In this document: positions 35,896 through 47,900 of the stretch, piece by piece
Layout of the letters: every line of letters begins with the position of its first letter
Position numbering within the stretch: position 1 is the first letter of the stretch
NCBI GenBank assembly: GCA_963989385.1
Contig: OZ022500.1
Span: 118,337,842-118,401,841 of the forward strand
Source of the DNA: Ctena decussata
Taxonomy: Eukaryota > Mollusca > Bivalvia > Lucinida > Lucinidae
Direction: 5' to 3'
Length of the DNA stretch: 64,000 nt
Position numbers and translations under genes: made by a program
The notes under the pieces: model-generated
Told to the model about the DNA's origin: nothing
The model's input: only the letters and a program-made list of their open reading frames with translations
Databases searched by the model: none

Positions 35896-37054
35896 TGTGA
35901 CAAGATTGTATATGTAAGCAAAATATACCTATCAGTGTCTGTATGGTATACTTTGCTTATACTTTGCATACTTTGCTTAAAGTTGCAAATGCTAAAGCCA
36001 GTAAAACACCTGTAATGTGGTCGCAAACAAAGCTGCTGTATGCATAAATGTACCCTTGAGCTTAAAAAGATCTTATATTCAGTGTAAGTTACAAAACATT
36101 TTTCAGGGGCATGAAACGCCTACTGCACTTTTTTGTGCTAATGATAAAGATTGACTGCATTTTGATGATGATGTGAAACTGATACAGATATAATGCATGA
36201 TAAGATTTTATCATTAATGATGTAATTTATCTGTAAAACACATGTTGCATGAGAGAACCTTTTAAAGAAAGTAAGATTGTAGAAATTTATAATGTATAAA
36301 TTTACAGGTATATTGAGTGCAAATTCTTATATAACTACCCTAAATAGGAAACAATAAATTCCAGCAGAGTTGGGATATTATGATTTGTGTCACATGTAAA
36401 TGGGCCTTACATCGTATGAGTACTGTAAATGCTAAAATCAGCCTGTTTGTCATCTGAGACTGATCAAAGTCTTCAGTTTTCACTTTTTAATTCCACAGTA
36501 TTCATGGATTGTACCGGTATATGCAAAAAAGGACTGCACCGATGTGCATACTGATCTGAGTCTTTTCTTTTCACACATTGCATAAGGTACCCTTTCACAC
36601 CACACCAATAATATTGTGCAAAATATAATCAAAAACAAAAAGGACATATGGATCAGAATGGAAAGATAAGCACCTTTAGTCCTAATTCTCCCTGCATAGA
36701 CATTGCAACTCAATAATTCATATTTAGTAAGTTGACAGATTCTGGATAATTAATATTCCAGAGGTTGCAGGTTGTGTCACACTCAGAATACTCAGAATTT
36801 TTTCCCAACCTTTAGAATATTTCTTCCACATCATCATCTTTCTGGCCCAGAAAAACATAACTGACAGGGCAACAAAAGTCCAAATCAGACATCAGTCTGT
36901 TTAAACAGAACAGGAATTACTGATGTAATGTAATGTGCCTGAAATTTGTGACACCTGAATGGGACAAATGGAAAATTTATTATTTTTAGGTGTCTCAATG
37001 CTTAAGCACATTACAGTAATTTACAAAATGCTGTGAGAGTGTCAAAACTTTCTC
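35896..37054. other. No feature seen
   Basis: Non-coding sequence; a weak GATCTGAGTCTT-type fold-back lies around 36430-36590. Confidence 0.4.
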
Positions 37055-37345
37055 TAATGCACTTTAAAATGCAATCGCACATCTGAATGGATAATGTCAA
37101 AAGACTGTAATACTATGTCAACCCCATGCCATTACAAAACATTGCTTCTCATTGGCTGATGTCTAGAAAGCCCTTGCTTCATTTTCAAAGTAGTGGAAAA
37201 GTGCATTAGAATCGGAATAACTATTGAAAATTGTCATTTGGAGGTAAATTGTCAGTTTTATGGTTGCAGATTGCATTTTAAGCCTATGCTGAAATGTGCC
37301 CATAAAACCAATGATTCATCTCCCCAAATGACAATTTTATCAGCT
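37055..37345. mobile_element. Fold-back MITE, family H, copy 2
   Basis: TCTAATGCACTTT at 37053-37065 is inverted at 37197-37209, followed by AAAATTGTCATTTGGAGG and, inverted, CTCCCCAAATGACAATTTT. The order is rearranged relative to copy 1 at 31577 but the same blocks are present. Confidence 0.75.
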
Positions 37346-37847
37346 ATCCCAGCTTTATTTAAGTCCATATCTCATGAAATCACATCATTTTGTAGTTAAA
37401 TACATATGCATATGCTGCAGTGTAAAGCTGAAACTGCCCATACATACCCGTGTATGCATAACCTGTGTTCCAAAATTATTTCTACAAGGTATAGACACAA
37501 CTCACTTTTAGTACTGTTATCTACATATGTATAGGGTCACTCAATATTTATTATGTATGAAATCGACATGAAGCTTTTACCTTCAAGATTTTTATATGCT
37601 GTTTCAAAGGAAAAGTTGCATTATGCTATGAAATGACAGTGCAAACACAGATCAGCCTGTGTGTCTCATACTTGAGGAGCATGTAAGAGCTTGCAGGGCC
37701 TAATGGACTGTTATCAAGGTAAAAAAATTGTGGACACTTTGGCATCAACACATCTGGCACATGTGAGTGCTCAGGTTGTTAAATGCACAAGTGACTGATT
37801 TTTGCTTCTTCTATACAGCTCACGCTCTTAAGGGAATACAGGGTAAA

Positions 37848-38044
37848 GTCGGTTAATTCAGACAGCGGGTAAATTCGGACAGTGACACTGTTTCCTTTGT
37901 TTGAAATTAAAACAAAATTAACTGGACAAACAGTGAAAATCATGATGAGACGGCTCATTATGAGCCGTCTCATCTGGATTTTCACTGTTTGCAATGGTAT
38001 GTCCGAATTTACCCACTGTCCGAAGTTACCCGACTTGACCCTAG
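37848..38044. mobile_element. Palindromic MITE, family G, copy 2
   Basis: Ends are ACAGGGTAAAGTCGGTTAA and TACCCGACTTGACCCTAG. The perfect central palindrome is GATGAGACGGCTCATTATGA and its inverse. Orientation is reversed relative to copy 1. Confidence 0.85.
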
Positions 38045-38223
38045 AACTTGATGTACAGGCTGATTTGAGTTCTGTTCGCAAATGGCATAATGTAACATTT
38101 TCTTGAAATGGCTATTATTATGATACAGGGAAGTTGTTGTTACCCGCTTTTACATTTTTTGATGTGAATGAATAAAATGGAGTAAAATACAGTACTTGTT
38201 TCTTCTCTCCTCTGCCATATCTT

Positions 38224-38497
38224 CTGTTGTTGTTGTTGTTATAGTTTGTCCACAGTAAACAGCTAAGGTCATGTCGGGACGGTCAGTTAACCTAACCACA
38301 CTATGACTGGGCAGGCTTAGACCTCCTAAGCGGTTAACCAGTATTAAGTGCACTTACTGTCACCAGTAACTGACAACTGCCCTTCTTGAATCAGCGGAAG
38401 GGGAAATGAAAGTAAGTGGCCGGACCGGTATTGAACCCAGGACCTCTGGCTTGCTTACAAGTCAGGTGCCCTACTGACTGCGCTATGCAGCCCGGCC
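38224..38497 (-). mobile_element. tRNA-headed SINE, inverted copy
   Basis: On the - strand the head has a pol III A-box-like TAGCGCAGTCAG (38474-38485) and B-box-like GGTTCAATACC (38427-38437), as in tRNA-derived SINEs. The body (CTTAGGAGGTCTAAGCCTGC) and a (CAA)n tail at 38224-38241 complete it. A second copy on the other strand is at 45587-45854. It is not a functional tRNA: there is no cloverleaf 3' half. Confidence 0.85.
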
Positions 38498-38544
38498 CCC
38501 ATATTTTCTGTTAGCCCGCTTCGTTATTTGTTGTTGTTTTTTAT

Positions 38545-39525
38545 GCCCCCGTGACGATAGTCAGGGGGCATTAAGATTTGCCCCTGTCTGTCTGTCTGTC
38601 CGTCTGTCTTATGCCCCCGTGACGATAGTCAGGGGGCATTAAGATTTGCCCCTGTCTGTCTGTCTGTCCATCTGTCTGTTCGTCACGCTTTATGGTATAG
38701 AGTTTGTGTAATCAACTCCTCCCACAGTTTTCAACAGATCTGTTTCAAACTTTGCATACATGTTGGGGACATATTGAAGATGTGCATGTGGATTTTCGTT
38801 GGACCTAGAATTAATTTTGACAGAATTACGGCCTTTTGAACATAGTCATTTTAGGCAAATTTTTGCATTGTAGGGTATAGAGTTTGTGTAATCAACTCCT
38901 CCCACAGTTTTCAACAGATCTTTTTCAAACCTTGCATACATGTTATGGACATATTGAAGATGTGCATGTGGATTTTTGTTGGACCTAAAATAATTTTGAC
39001 AGAATTACGGCCTTTTGAACTTAGTCATTTTAGGCAAATTTTTGCATTGTAGGGTATAGAGTTTGTGTAATCAACTCCTCCCACAGTTTTCAATGGATCT
39101 TTTTCAAACTTTGCATACATGCTGTGAATGTATTGAAGATGTGCATGTGGGTTTTTGATGGCACTAGAATTAATTTTGACAGAATTATGGCCTTTTGAAC
39201 TTAGTCATTCTAGGGAAATTTTGCATTGTAGGGTATGGATTTTGTGTTATCAACTTGCTCCACAGTTTTCAATGGATCTTTTTCAAACCTTGTCTACATA
39301 TGGTGGACATATTTGAAGATATGATGAGGCATATTGATAGGTCTAGAATTAATTTTGACGGAATCACAGCCTTTTTAACTTAGTCATTTTGGGCAGTTTT
39401 TTCATGGGCAGGTTATGTTTTCAATGGATTCTTTGTAGGTGCTTTATGGATATATACATATCATGTGACAGGCGCTGCACGGGGGCATCATTAGTGTCTT
39501 ACAGACACAATTTTCTAGTGTTTTT
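38545..39525 (+). repeat. Family C hairpin-headed element
   Basis: The head ATGCCCCCGTGACG...GTCAGGGGGCAT, followed by a TGTCTGTCTGTCCGTC run, is present twice in tandem (38551 and 38611). Four ~180-bp body units follow (GGTATAGAGTTTGTGTAATC, CCCACAGTTTTCAAC). The tail is GCACGGGGGCATCATTAG with hairpin GTGTCTTACAGACAC. An inverted relative is at 47237-48482. Confidence 0.85.
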
Positions 39526-40004
39526 TTTTGTCCCACTAGATTTCTAGCAACACTGTAAACACTGTATATTTGTTGTCAACATAATTTTTGGCAGCTAATA
39601 CTTAAACTGCCAAAATGAACGTCCATCAAAATTTATTTCCCTGTTTTCAATACACTTACAGTTACATAGCTGAAAGTGCTAAAACTAATTTATGCAAGTT
39701 TGCCGTTTTCATAAAACTGCCAAAATTTTGATGTGTTACTGTTATTGCGAAATCTCATCTAAACATAACACTTAACCCATTCCATTCGGGATACCCCTTT
39801 AAGGGTATCTTTTTATTTCTTTCAAAGGAGAATTTGAAGTAATCAGAAGGGGGTGGGGGAGGGGTCGGAGTTCTCATATTTAGGGAAACCACAAAGAATG
39901 TTTGATAAAACAAAACCACTGTTCAACAGTTTTATTCAACTATTTTTTTCCATAGATAAAACATCAATAGTCTCTTGTTCATTTTACAAGCAGCATGTAT
40001 AGGT
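39526..40004. other. No feature seen
   Basis: Non-coding. Includes GGATACCCCTTTAAGGGTATC, a 21-bp near-palindrome near 39788. Confidence 0.4.
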
Positions 40005-40216
40005 ACACTGCCAAGTTTTTCAAAGGGAGACAATTTTTGTGACTTCCCGTTTGCTTCCCTGGATGACAGAGAATTTCCTAACCGTGGTCTACTCTTAAAA
40101 GAAAGAATTAGTTCCTAAAGGAGCAAATTCTTTCCTTTAAGAGTTGACCCCATTGAGAAGGAGAGCAAAACTGAAAATGGCAGAGTTGCTTGCCCTGGAA
40201 GTGTACCCATTCACCT
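40005..40216 (+). mobile_element. Fold-back MITE, family E copy
   Basis: TTTTTCAAAGGGAGACAATT leads, then GTGACTTCCCGTTTGCTTCC, the hairpin CTCTTAAAAGAAAGAATT / AATTCTTTCCTTTAAGAG around CCTAAAGGAG, and GCAGAGTTGCTTGCC...GTACCCATTCACC. Confidence 0.8.
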
Positions 40217-40324
40217 TTAGATATAAAATTTTGATCAGTCCCCCACACAAATATGTTCTGACCATCTGGATGTGTATTTTTGCACATTTTCTTACATGCA
40301 CTTTAACAAAGCACTAAAAATGAA

Positions 40325-40406
40325 AATAGTTTAATTTGCAAACAGCATAGATCCAGATGAGGCAGCTCATGATGAGCTGCCTCATCTGGATCTACTCTGT
40401 TTGCCC
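40325..40406. repeat. Perfect-type short palindrome
   Basis: GCAAACAGCATAGATCCAGA and TCTGGATCTACTCTGTTTGC flank AGGCAGCTCATGATGAGCTGCCT. It is related to the centre of family G. Confidence 0.8.
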
Positions 40407-41107
40407 TTCTAGTCTTTAAATTCTCAATATGATTTAGCTTGGATGATTTTTTTTTTTTAATTTTGCATTTTGTCTCATTCTTTGGCACTTTAAGGGTTAA
40501 ACAGTGATACAGTCAATCATAACAATATACCTCAAGTTTTCACAATACAGTTTATTCAGAGAATGGAATGATACGAAAATTATATTGCTGCTAAAATTTA
40601 CAATAATAACTCAGCATCTGCTCGCCTCTAACTTCTAAAACTTAAAATACTTCATACTCTTGGAAACACATGGTACAAAAACATACTGTAAACTTTCAAA
40701 ACTTATCCTTTCAAAAATGGGTAAAACTGTGACATGAAGCATGTCTTCTTCACATCAGTCTCATTTATGTACATATAATTAAAAATACAATAACAAATGT
40801 CTAAGAATCAGCAGGGATAAAGACTAACCGGGGCCCAGTAGCCCACAAACCCTAAATTTTGGGCTGGGCCCCTGAAATTTTGAAGAAAATGCCCATACCC
40901 CTAAAGTTAAATTTTGAATTCTGGCAGTGTGGGCCCCTAAACTTAAATTGTTAGTCTTTATCCCTGAGTCTGACTGCATAATTTCCTCCATTTGTAATAC
41001 TGACAAATAATATGAAGAGATCTCCTTTCCGCAATATTAACATGAAATAAGCACAGAGCATCAAATAAGATGAGAGTATTCAATAATAAGTCTGGTATTT
41101 CTTTTCC
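40407..41107. other. No gene seen
   Basis: Contains an inverted pair (AGGGATAAAGACTAAC at 40813-40828 and GTTAGTCTTTATCCCT at 40949-40964) around GGGCCCC-rich text, which is probably another small fold-back. Confidence 0.5.
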
Positions 41108-41320
41108 GGTCAAGTCAGGTAAATTAGAACAGCAGGTTAATTCGGACAGTGACATTGTTTCCTTATTATGTCAGTTGTTTGGAATTAAAACAAAATTAAC
41201 TGGGCAAACAGTGAAATTCCTGATGAGACAGCTCATTATGAGCCATTTCATCTGGATTTTCACAGTTTGCAATGGTATGTCTGAATTTACCCCCTGTCCA
41301 AAGTTAGGCGACTCAACCCT
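41108..41320. mobile_element. Palindromic MITE, family G, copy 3
   Basis: GGTCAAGTCAGGTAAATTAG at the left, CAAACAGTGAAATTCC and GGATTTTCACAGTTTGC around GATGAGACAGCTCATTATGA, ending GGCGACTCAACCCT. More diverged than copies 1 and 2. Confidence 0.8.
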
Positions 41321-41692
41321 AATTGTATCTCCAAACACAGGTTGTTGCTCCCAGGGCCTGACAGACCAAACTCCTATTTACCAGTACTTGTTTGGTAAAT
41401 AGCTTCTGGCAGAAAATGCAGAAATACATCGGTTTCCCTTTAAAACATACATTAGTTAGGAAAATTCTTACAAGCCCAGCAAAAATTTTATTAACTAGTG
41501 CCAGGCAACCAGACAATGGATTTGTCAGGCCCTGAGCGCCTTGTTAGAACTGAGGTATATTCAATCTGTCAGCTCCCGGCATTAAACAAAGTTGTCTATG
41601 GCAGATTAAATGTTTTCTCTGACTTCCAGTGTCTAGAAGTATTTTCCGATTTGCCTATACTTGCCATAATGGGCTAGACCTGTAGCTGTATC

Positions 41693-41698
41693 TTTATT
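41693..41698 (-). terminator. Candidate polyadenylation signal of ATAD1
   Basis: AATAAA on the - strand, about 115 bases past the stop codon at 41813. It is the first such hexamer downstream. The position fits a short 3' UTR, but cleavage was not tested. Confidence 0.45.
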
Positions 41699-41812
41699 TT
41701 CATTTTACCTGCTGATGGCAAACAGAGTTCTGAACAATGCAGACCCACATCAGACTGCTCCCAACTTATCAGTAAAGGTCAATAAATAATCCTAAGAATG
41801 TACAGTATTGCA

Positions 41813-41933
41813 TTAGTCTAGTTGTATCATTGATATAGTGTCTGTCATCGTCTGTTTTGATTCTTTCACCTTGTTCACACCAAACTGTATATCCTCCATT
41901 GAGATTGGTCTCATCTGATCATGAACTTGATCG
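41813..41933 (-). CDS. ATAD1: ATAD1 last coding exon
   Basis: Acceptor TGTTTCAG ends at 41934. The first base completes a TG carried from the previous exon, giving Cys, then [16 protein letters not shown] and so on to TAA. The [19 protein letters not shown] helix corresponds to the C-terminal region of the family. Confidence 0.88.
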
Positions 41934-44900
41934 CTGAAACATACACAGAATATTTTAGAATCTCTTTTATATTTGTCATTCAAAATAATACTTACTTACC
42001 CCAAAATGTGTACAATGTACAAATATCATGCAAGTTCAATGTTGATGACAGCATCCAGATGATGCCAACTAATCTATAGTAACATGAAAGTAAACCTAGT
42101 CATACGAAACCATGGTTTAAGTCTGGCTTTTTGGAAATTCTGCTTTTTTGCATAAATAAAGAAAAGAATACAAATTGAGCACAAAACTTTAATGCAAGTA
42201 TTAACAAGTGGACAGAGTGACAAAATGGATGGACAGATGAATGGACAGAAGGATGGAAATAAGATGCCCCTCAACATATTTCACATGCCATGGTATCATA
42301 ATGGGCCACTCCCACTAAAAAAACATGCCATACAATATGCGTGAACAAACTCACCTCAGCCTGCATAACTGCATAGACTAATTTGAGTCACCACTTTTTA
42401 CTATTTTAGGGTCAATTTCATGTAATAGTTATACCATGGTTTGTCCACCTGTACGGGGAGACAATCCACCAGCTTTAGTGGGTGGATTATCTCCTGTACA
42501 GGCGCACAAACCATGGTATAACTATTTTATACCACCCTTACCATTGTAGACCTTTCTCATTGCAAACTATTTCATACTAAACTTGGCATTTTCTGGTAAG
42601 GGTGGTATAAGTCACATTTAAATCACCATCTGTATCACCATCTGTTTAAACCAAAAATTATCCCATATACCACAAACTAATTCTTTTGGAGATTAACCAA
42701 GATTTTAAAGCCACCTGAAAATATACTTTACTCTTTAGAACACACTGACCGCTGATATAAAAGAGAAAGGCTCTGATCAGACTGCACATGCTGATCTGAA
42801 TGATGTTTAAGGTGTATTGATTCACCTTCATGTTTGTCCAATAATTTTTCAAAGGGAAACAACTTTATGACTTGAAATTTACTTTCCTCAATGATGTAGC
42901 CCTTCCAAAAAGGGGTCAACTTTTAAAGAAAACTCTTTTTTCTTTAAGAGTTGACTCCCTTTGAGAAAGGAGGCAAAACTGAAATTGGCAGAGTTTCTTC
43001 CCAAGAAAGTGTACCCATTCACCTTACACATGCCATAAGGTACTTACTCTCATGACATGGTTTTAACACAAAGCATTTTCCTTTTAAAAACCAATCAAAA
43101 AGCAACTTACCAATAATCATCACCATACTGTCTTCTTGCCTCACTCACATAGCTGTGTATTCTATTAAGGGCAGCAACTCTGCAAGCTTCTTTCAAATCA
43201 CTGCCAGAGAAACCCTCAGTTGAGTTTCCTAGTTTGGCGTAGTCTATTTCTTCTACCTGTAACACATCTAACATACTGTACACGTTGATTCAACTATCCA
43301 GAAATGGAACACGTTGATTCAACTATCCAGAAATGGAACACGTTGATTCAACTATCCAGAAATGGAACATGTTGATTCAACTATCCAGAAATGTGTAAAA
43401 ATAGCCATCAGAGGAGATGGCAAATCCCCCGACCCATGACCCCCATGGGCCTTGGTAAAAAGGGTGCACTTCAAAACACATATTAGTAATATATTGTCGT
43501 TCTTTTATGCTTCTGATTGACATTAACTGTTAACAGATGCATGATTATCTAACACTCAGACTAAAACAGTATGCTTGACTGCTACAAAGAGGTAATATCT
43601 CAAACAGCCACCATATACACAAATGCATAGCATACGATACATTCAACTTTCAAAATGTGTGAATAACTTCTAAAGTACAAGCCCTACAAACCTAATTTTG
43701 AGCTCTCTAGTAAGTGAATTTGGACAAAGAATCCAAATCTGGAATCTGGAAAAAAAAAATGTTTTTTTTTGGGGGGGAGGGGGGGTGGGCACGGGAATGT
43801 GGAGGGGTCAGAGAGTGTTATCAACACTGATAAGATATCACAGCATGATCATCAATATTCTAAAAGGTACACGGTTATTCAAATTTTGGAGCTGGCCAGG
43901 GTTATACAGATATGGAGCAGAGACTCAAACAGCAGCTCAAACTATCAAAGGGAAATAAGTCAAAAAGTAAGAAAGCAAGAGTTATCATTCATGTATGAGA
44001 CAAATTGTCATGACCTGTTCTGCATATCTGTGAAGTATCATGAAAATATTTCAAAAGGTATTCAAGCTATGAGGCGGACACCTAAAATCATCAAAGGGAA
44101 ATAACTCCAAAAATAAGAAAGCAAGAGTTGTCATTCTTGTTCGCGACACATCATCATGACCTGTTCTTCATATCTGTGAAGTATCATGAAAATATTCCAA
44201 AGGGTACTCAAGATACAGAGCGGACACGAAATCACACCTAAAACCACTAAAGGGAAATAACTCAAAAAGTAAGAAAACAGGAGTTGTCATTCTTGTTCGT
44301 GACACATCGTCATGACCTGTTCTACATATCTGTGAAGTATCATGAAAATGTTCCAAAAGGTATTCAAGTTATAGAGCGGACACGAAATCATACCTAAAAT
44401 AATCAAGGGGAAATAACTCAAAAAGTAAGAAAGCAAGAGTTGTCATTCTTGTTCTCGACACACCGTCATGACCTGTTCTACATATCTGTGAAGTATCATG
44501 AAAATATTCAAAAGGGTATTCAAGTTATAGAGCGGACACGAATCTGCAAAAAAAAAAAATTCACCTAAAACTATCAAGGGGAAATAACTCAAAAAGTAAG
44601 AAAGCAGGAGTTGTCATTCTTGTTCGCGACACATTGTCATGACCTGTTCTACATTTCTGTGAAGTATCATGAAAATATTCCAAAGGGTATTCAAGTTACA
44701 GAGCGGACACGAATCTGCCAAAAAAATCACCAAAGGGGAGATAATTCAAAAAGTACAATAGCAAGAGTTACCATTCTTGTACGCGACACATCGCCATGAC
44801 CTGTTCTACATAACTGTGAAGTATCATGAAAATATTCCAAAGGGTACTCAAGATATAGAGCGGACAAGAAAATGTTTACGGACGGACGGACGGACAGACG

Positions 44901-47900
44901 GACGGACGGACGCCAGGCTCATCGCTATATCCCCCGAACCTTTCGGTCGGGGGATAAAATAATCAAGGGGAAATAACTCAAAAAGTAAGAAAGCAAGAGT
45001 TGTCATTCTTGTTCGCGACACACCGTCATGACCTGTTCTACATATCTGTGAAGTATCATGAAAATATTCAAAAGGGTATTCAAGTTATAGAGCGGACACG
45101 AATCTGCAAAAAAAAAGTACACCTAAAACTATCAAGGGAAAATAACTCAAAAAGTAAGAAAGCAGGAGTTGTCATTCTTGTTCGCGACACATTGTAATGA
45201 CCTGTTCTACATTTCTGTGAAGTATCATGAAAATATTCCAAAGGGTATTCAAGTTACAGAGCGGACACGAATCTGCCAAAAAAATCACCAAAGGGGAGAT
45301 TATTCAAAAAGTACAATAGCAAGAGTTACCATTCTTGTACGCGACACATCGCCATGACCTGTTCTACATAACTGTGAAGTATCATGAAAATATTCCAAAG
45401 GGTACTCAAGATATAGAGCGGACAAGAAAATGTTTACGGACGGACGGACGGACGGACGGACGGACGCCAGGCTCATCGCTATATCCCCCGAACCTTTCGG
45501 TCGGGGGATAAAAATATAAATGAAGATACCTAAGACAGGCCTCAACCCACCCATGACACTGAAAGAAGAAAGAAAGGAAAATGCACGCAACGGTCGCAGT
45601 GCATCTGACTCATGAGCCAGAGGTCCCAGGTTTGATACCTGGTCCTGCCACTTACTTTCATGGAGACTGATTCTTCCCCTGTCACTGATTAAAGAAGGGC
45701 AGTTGTCAGTTACTGGGGAAAGTATGTGCACTTAGTACAGGTTAACCACTTAGGACGTCTAAGTCTGCCCAGGAGTAGTGTGGTTTGGTAAACTGACCAT
45801 CCTTACATGATCATAGCTGTTTACCCTAGACGTAAAGCATCAACACAACAACAGACATGCAAATATTGTAATTTCTTTTTTGTATGCAGAAATATAAACA
45901 AATTTGGAACATTATATGTTGTAATCAAAACTTAAACAAAACTGATGTTCTTCTTTAAATTTGTGACAAAAGTGTTTCAATATGTCACAAGATTTATAGC
46001 TAGGCTGCATGTATATATTAAGACCACTGGTATCACCAGAATATATTTAGTACTTACATCTTCTCCGGCTAAATTTATGGCTAGAATAGATGTTCTTTGT
46101 TGTCTCCCCTGAAAATGAACATAGCAAGATTATAAACTCTTGATTCATAACTGAATGTCAACATGGCAGAGCTTTAGATAAGAAGGAATATTTGGTGATA
46201 CAGAGTTCCAGATAAGCAGGGGTATTGAGGATAATTCGAAGATAATTTTCTTATTTCTCAACAAAAACATATGTTGTGACCCCTCATTAGAATGTCTCAA
46301 CGAGACGGTTCTAATGTTGGGTCACAAAATATGATTTTATGGAGAAATAATGATTATTATCCCTAAATTGTCTCTGTTACCCTTCTCTGGAGCACTGGGA
46401 ATAGTTCTGGGATAATTTTTGCTATTTTTCGACGTATGAAATCTTAAAACTAGGAAAAGACAAGAGACTTCTATATATTCACTTTATACTTTCAAAAATT
46501 AATGATGTAATTCCTCGTAAAAGCCACCTCATCTAGGCAGTTCTAACAAGGTGTTACAGCATATGTTTGTATAGAGAATTAACATTACTTCTTCCAAAAT
46601 TCTCAGCAAATTTCTTTTTTTTTATCTAGAGCTCTGATTATGGTATAATGATACAAGTATTTTGGAAAATGAACACTCAGGTTTAGTGCTAATCCAGATC
46701 TCCATACAAAAGCATATCTGATGGTAAAAGATAACAGCATCATAAACTTTATGTTGCAATGCCACATTAACACTGCCACTGGCAGCTTTTCTGGAGCATC
46801 TAATTGCATGTTCATACATTTTATTATGATGGGACTGTTTGTTTCAGAAAATCACCTATAAGGATTCTATTTTCAAACATCAAGATACCAATGTTTCTTC
46901 TGTCTTTCAAATTTGATTTGAAAAGCATGCCTTTTAAGACATTTTAAAAGAAAAGGAGCGTATGATTGCTGTGGATGCAAAGGTGGGGATTATACCAGAG
47001 ATAAACATGTGTGGGACTTAAAGGTAATTCTGAAGTTATTAGTTCTCACCCTAAACATATACTGTGACCTATCATTAAAAGTGCCTCTGACACTGAGGCA
47101 GTTCTAATGATGGGTCTAAATATATTTTTGCAACACATTTTCCTATGAAGAATTACAGACAATATCTCCAAATCATCCTCAAATACTATCACATTTAGTG
47201 CAGAGATAAACTAGACAATCACTAAAGGTGATGAATGCCCCCGCCATATGCCTCACTAGATGAGTTATGTGTTAAAACATATTTGTGTGAAGTTACATCA
47301 AAATCTGTCAATAAATAAAGGTGCTAGAGGGATGACTGAGTTTTTCTTAAAAATAGCAACTGTGACCTTGACCTTGGACCTGGGGTGCTGAAGCGGCAAT
47401 TTATTCAAGATATTGTTATACTTAACATTTATGTGAAGTTACATCAAAATCGATCTATAAATGAAATCGCTGGAGCAATGCTCTAGTTTTTCTGAAAATA
47501 ACAACTGTGACCTTGACCTTCATCCTACCAAACTGAAACGCAAAGATGTTCGAGGTACTGTGATCACCAATAAAGCTATGATGTAATACCTAAATCGGTT
47601 GATAAATGAGGCCGCTAGAGTGACGATAAAAGGTGAGATTGTATTTAAGCTATGGAAATATGGTCAAAAAATTTATATGTAATTCAAGGGGACATAATTC
47701 TGCAATAAAGACCTGACTGAAAGTTCTGTTTCCTTTATGCACATGTTCAATGCATGTCTGAACTGTGTTGCAAGTTTCAAATCCCTACATCAAATACTAT
47801 TGGAGGAGTTGCAGAGACAAGAACAGTACTACAAAGTGTGAAATATGGTCAAAATATGCATGTCATTCAAGGGGATGTAATTCTGTCATAATGACCTGGA

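Noticed and set aside
38427..38497. Possible tRNA gene
   Set aside because: A and B box-like words are present but no full cloverleaf; the same head precedes a shared body and tail at 45587, so it is a SINE.
43420..45514. Regular repeats considered as a CRISPR-like array
   Set aside because: Units are ~130 bp, imperfect and without unique spacers, in a genome with spliced introns.
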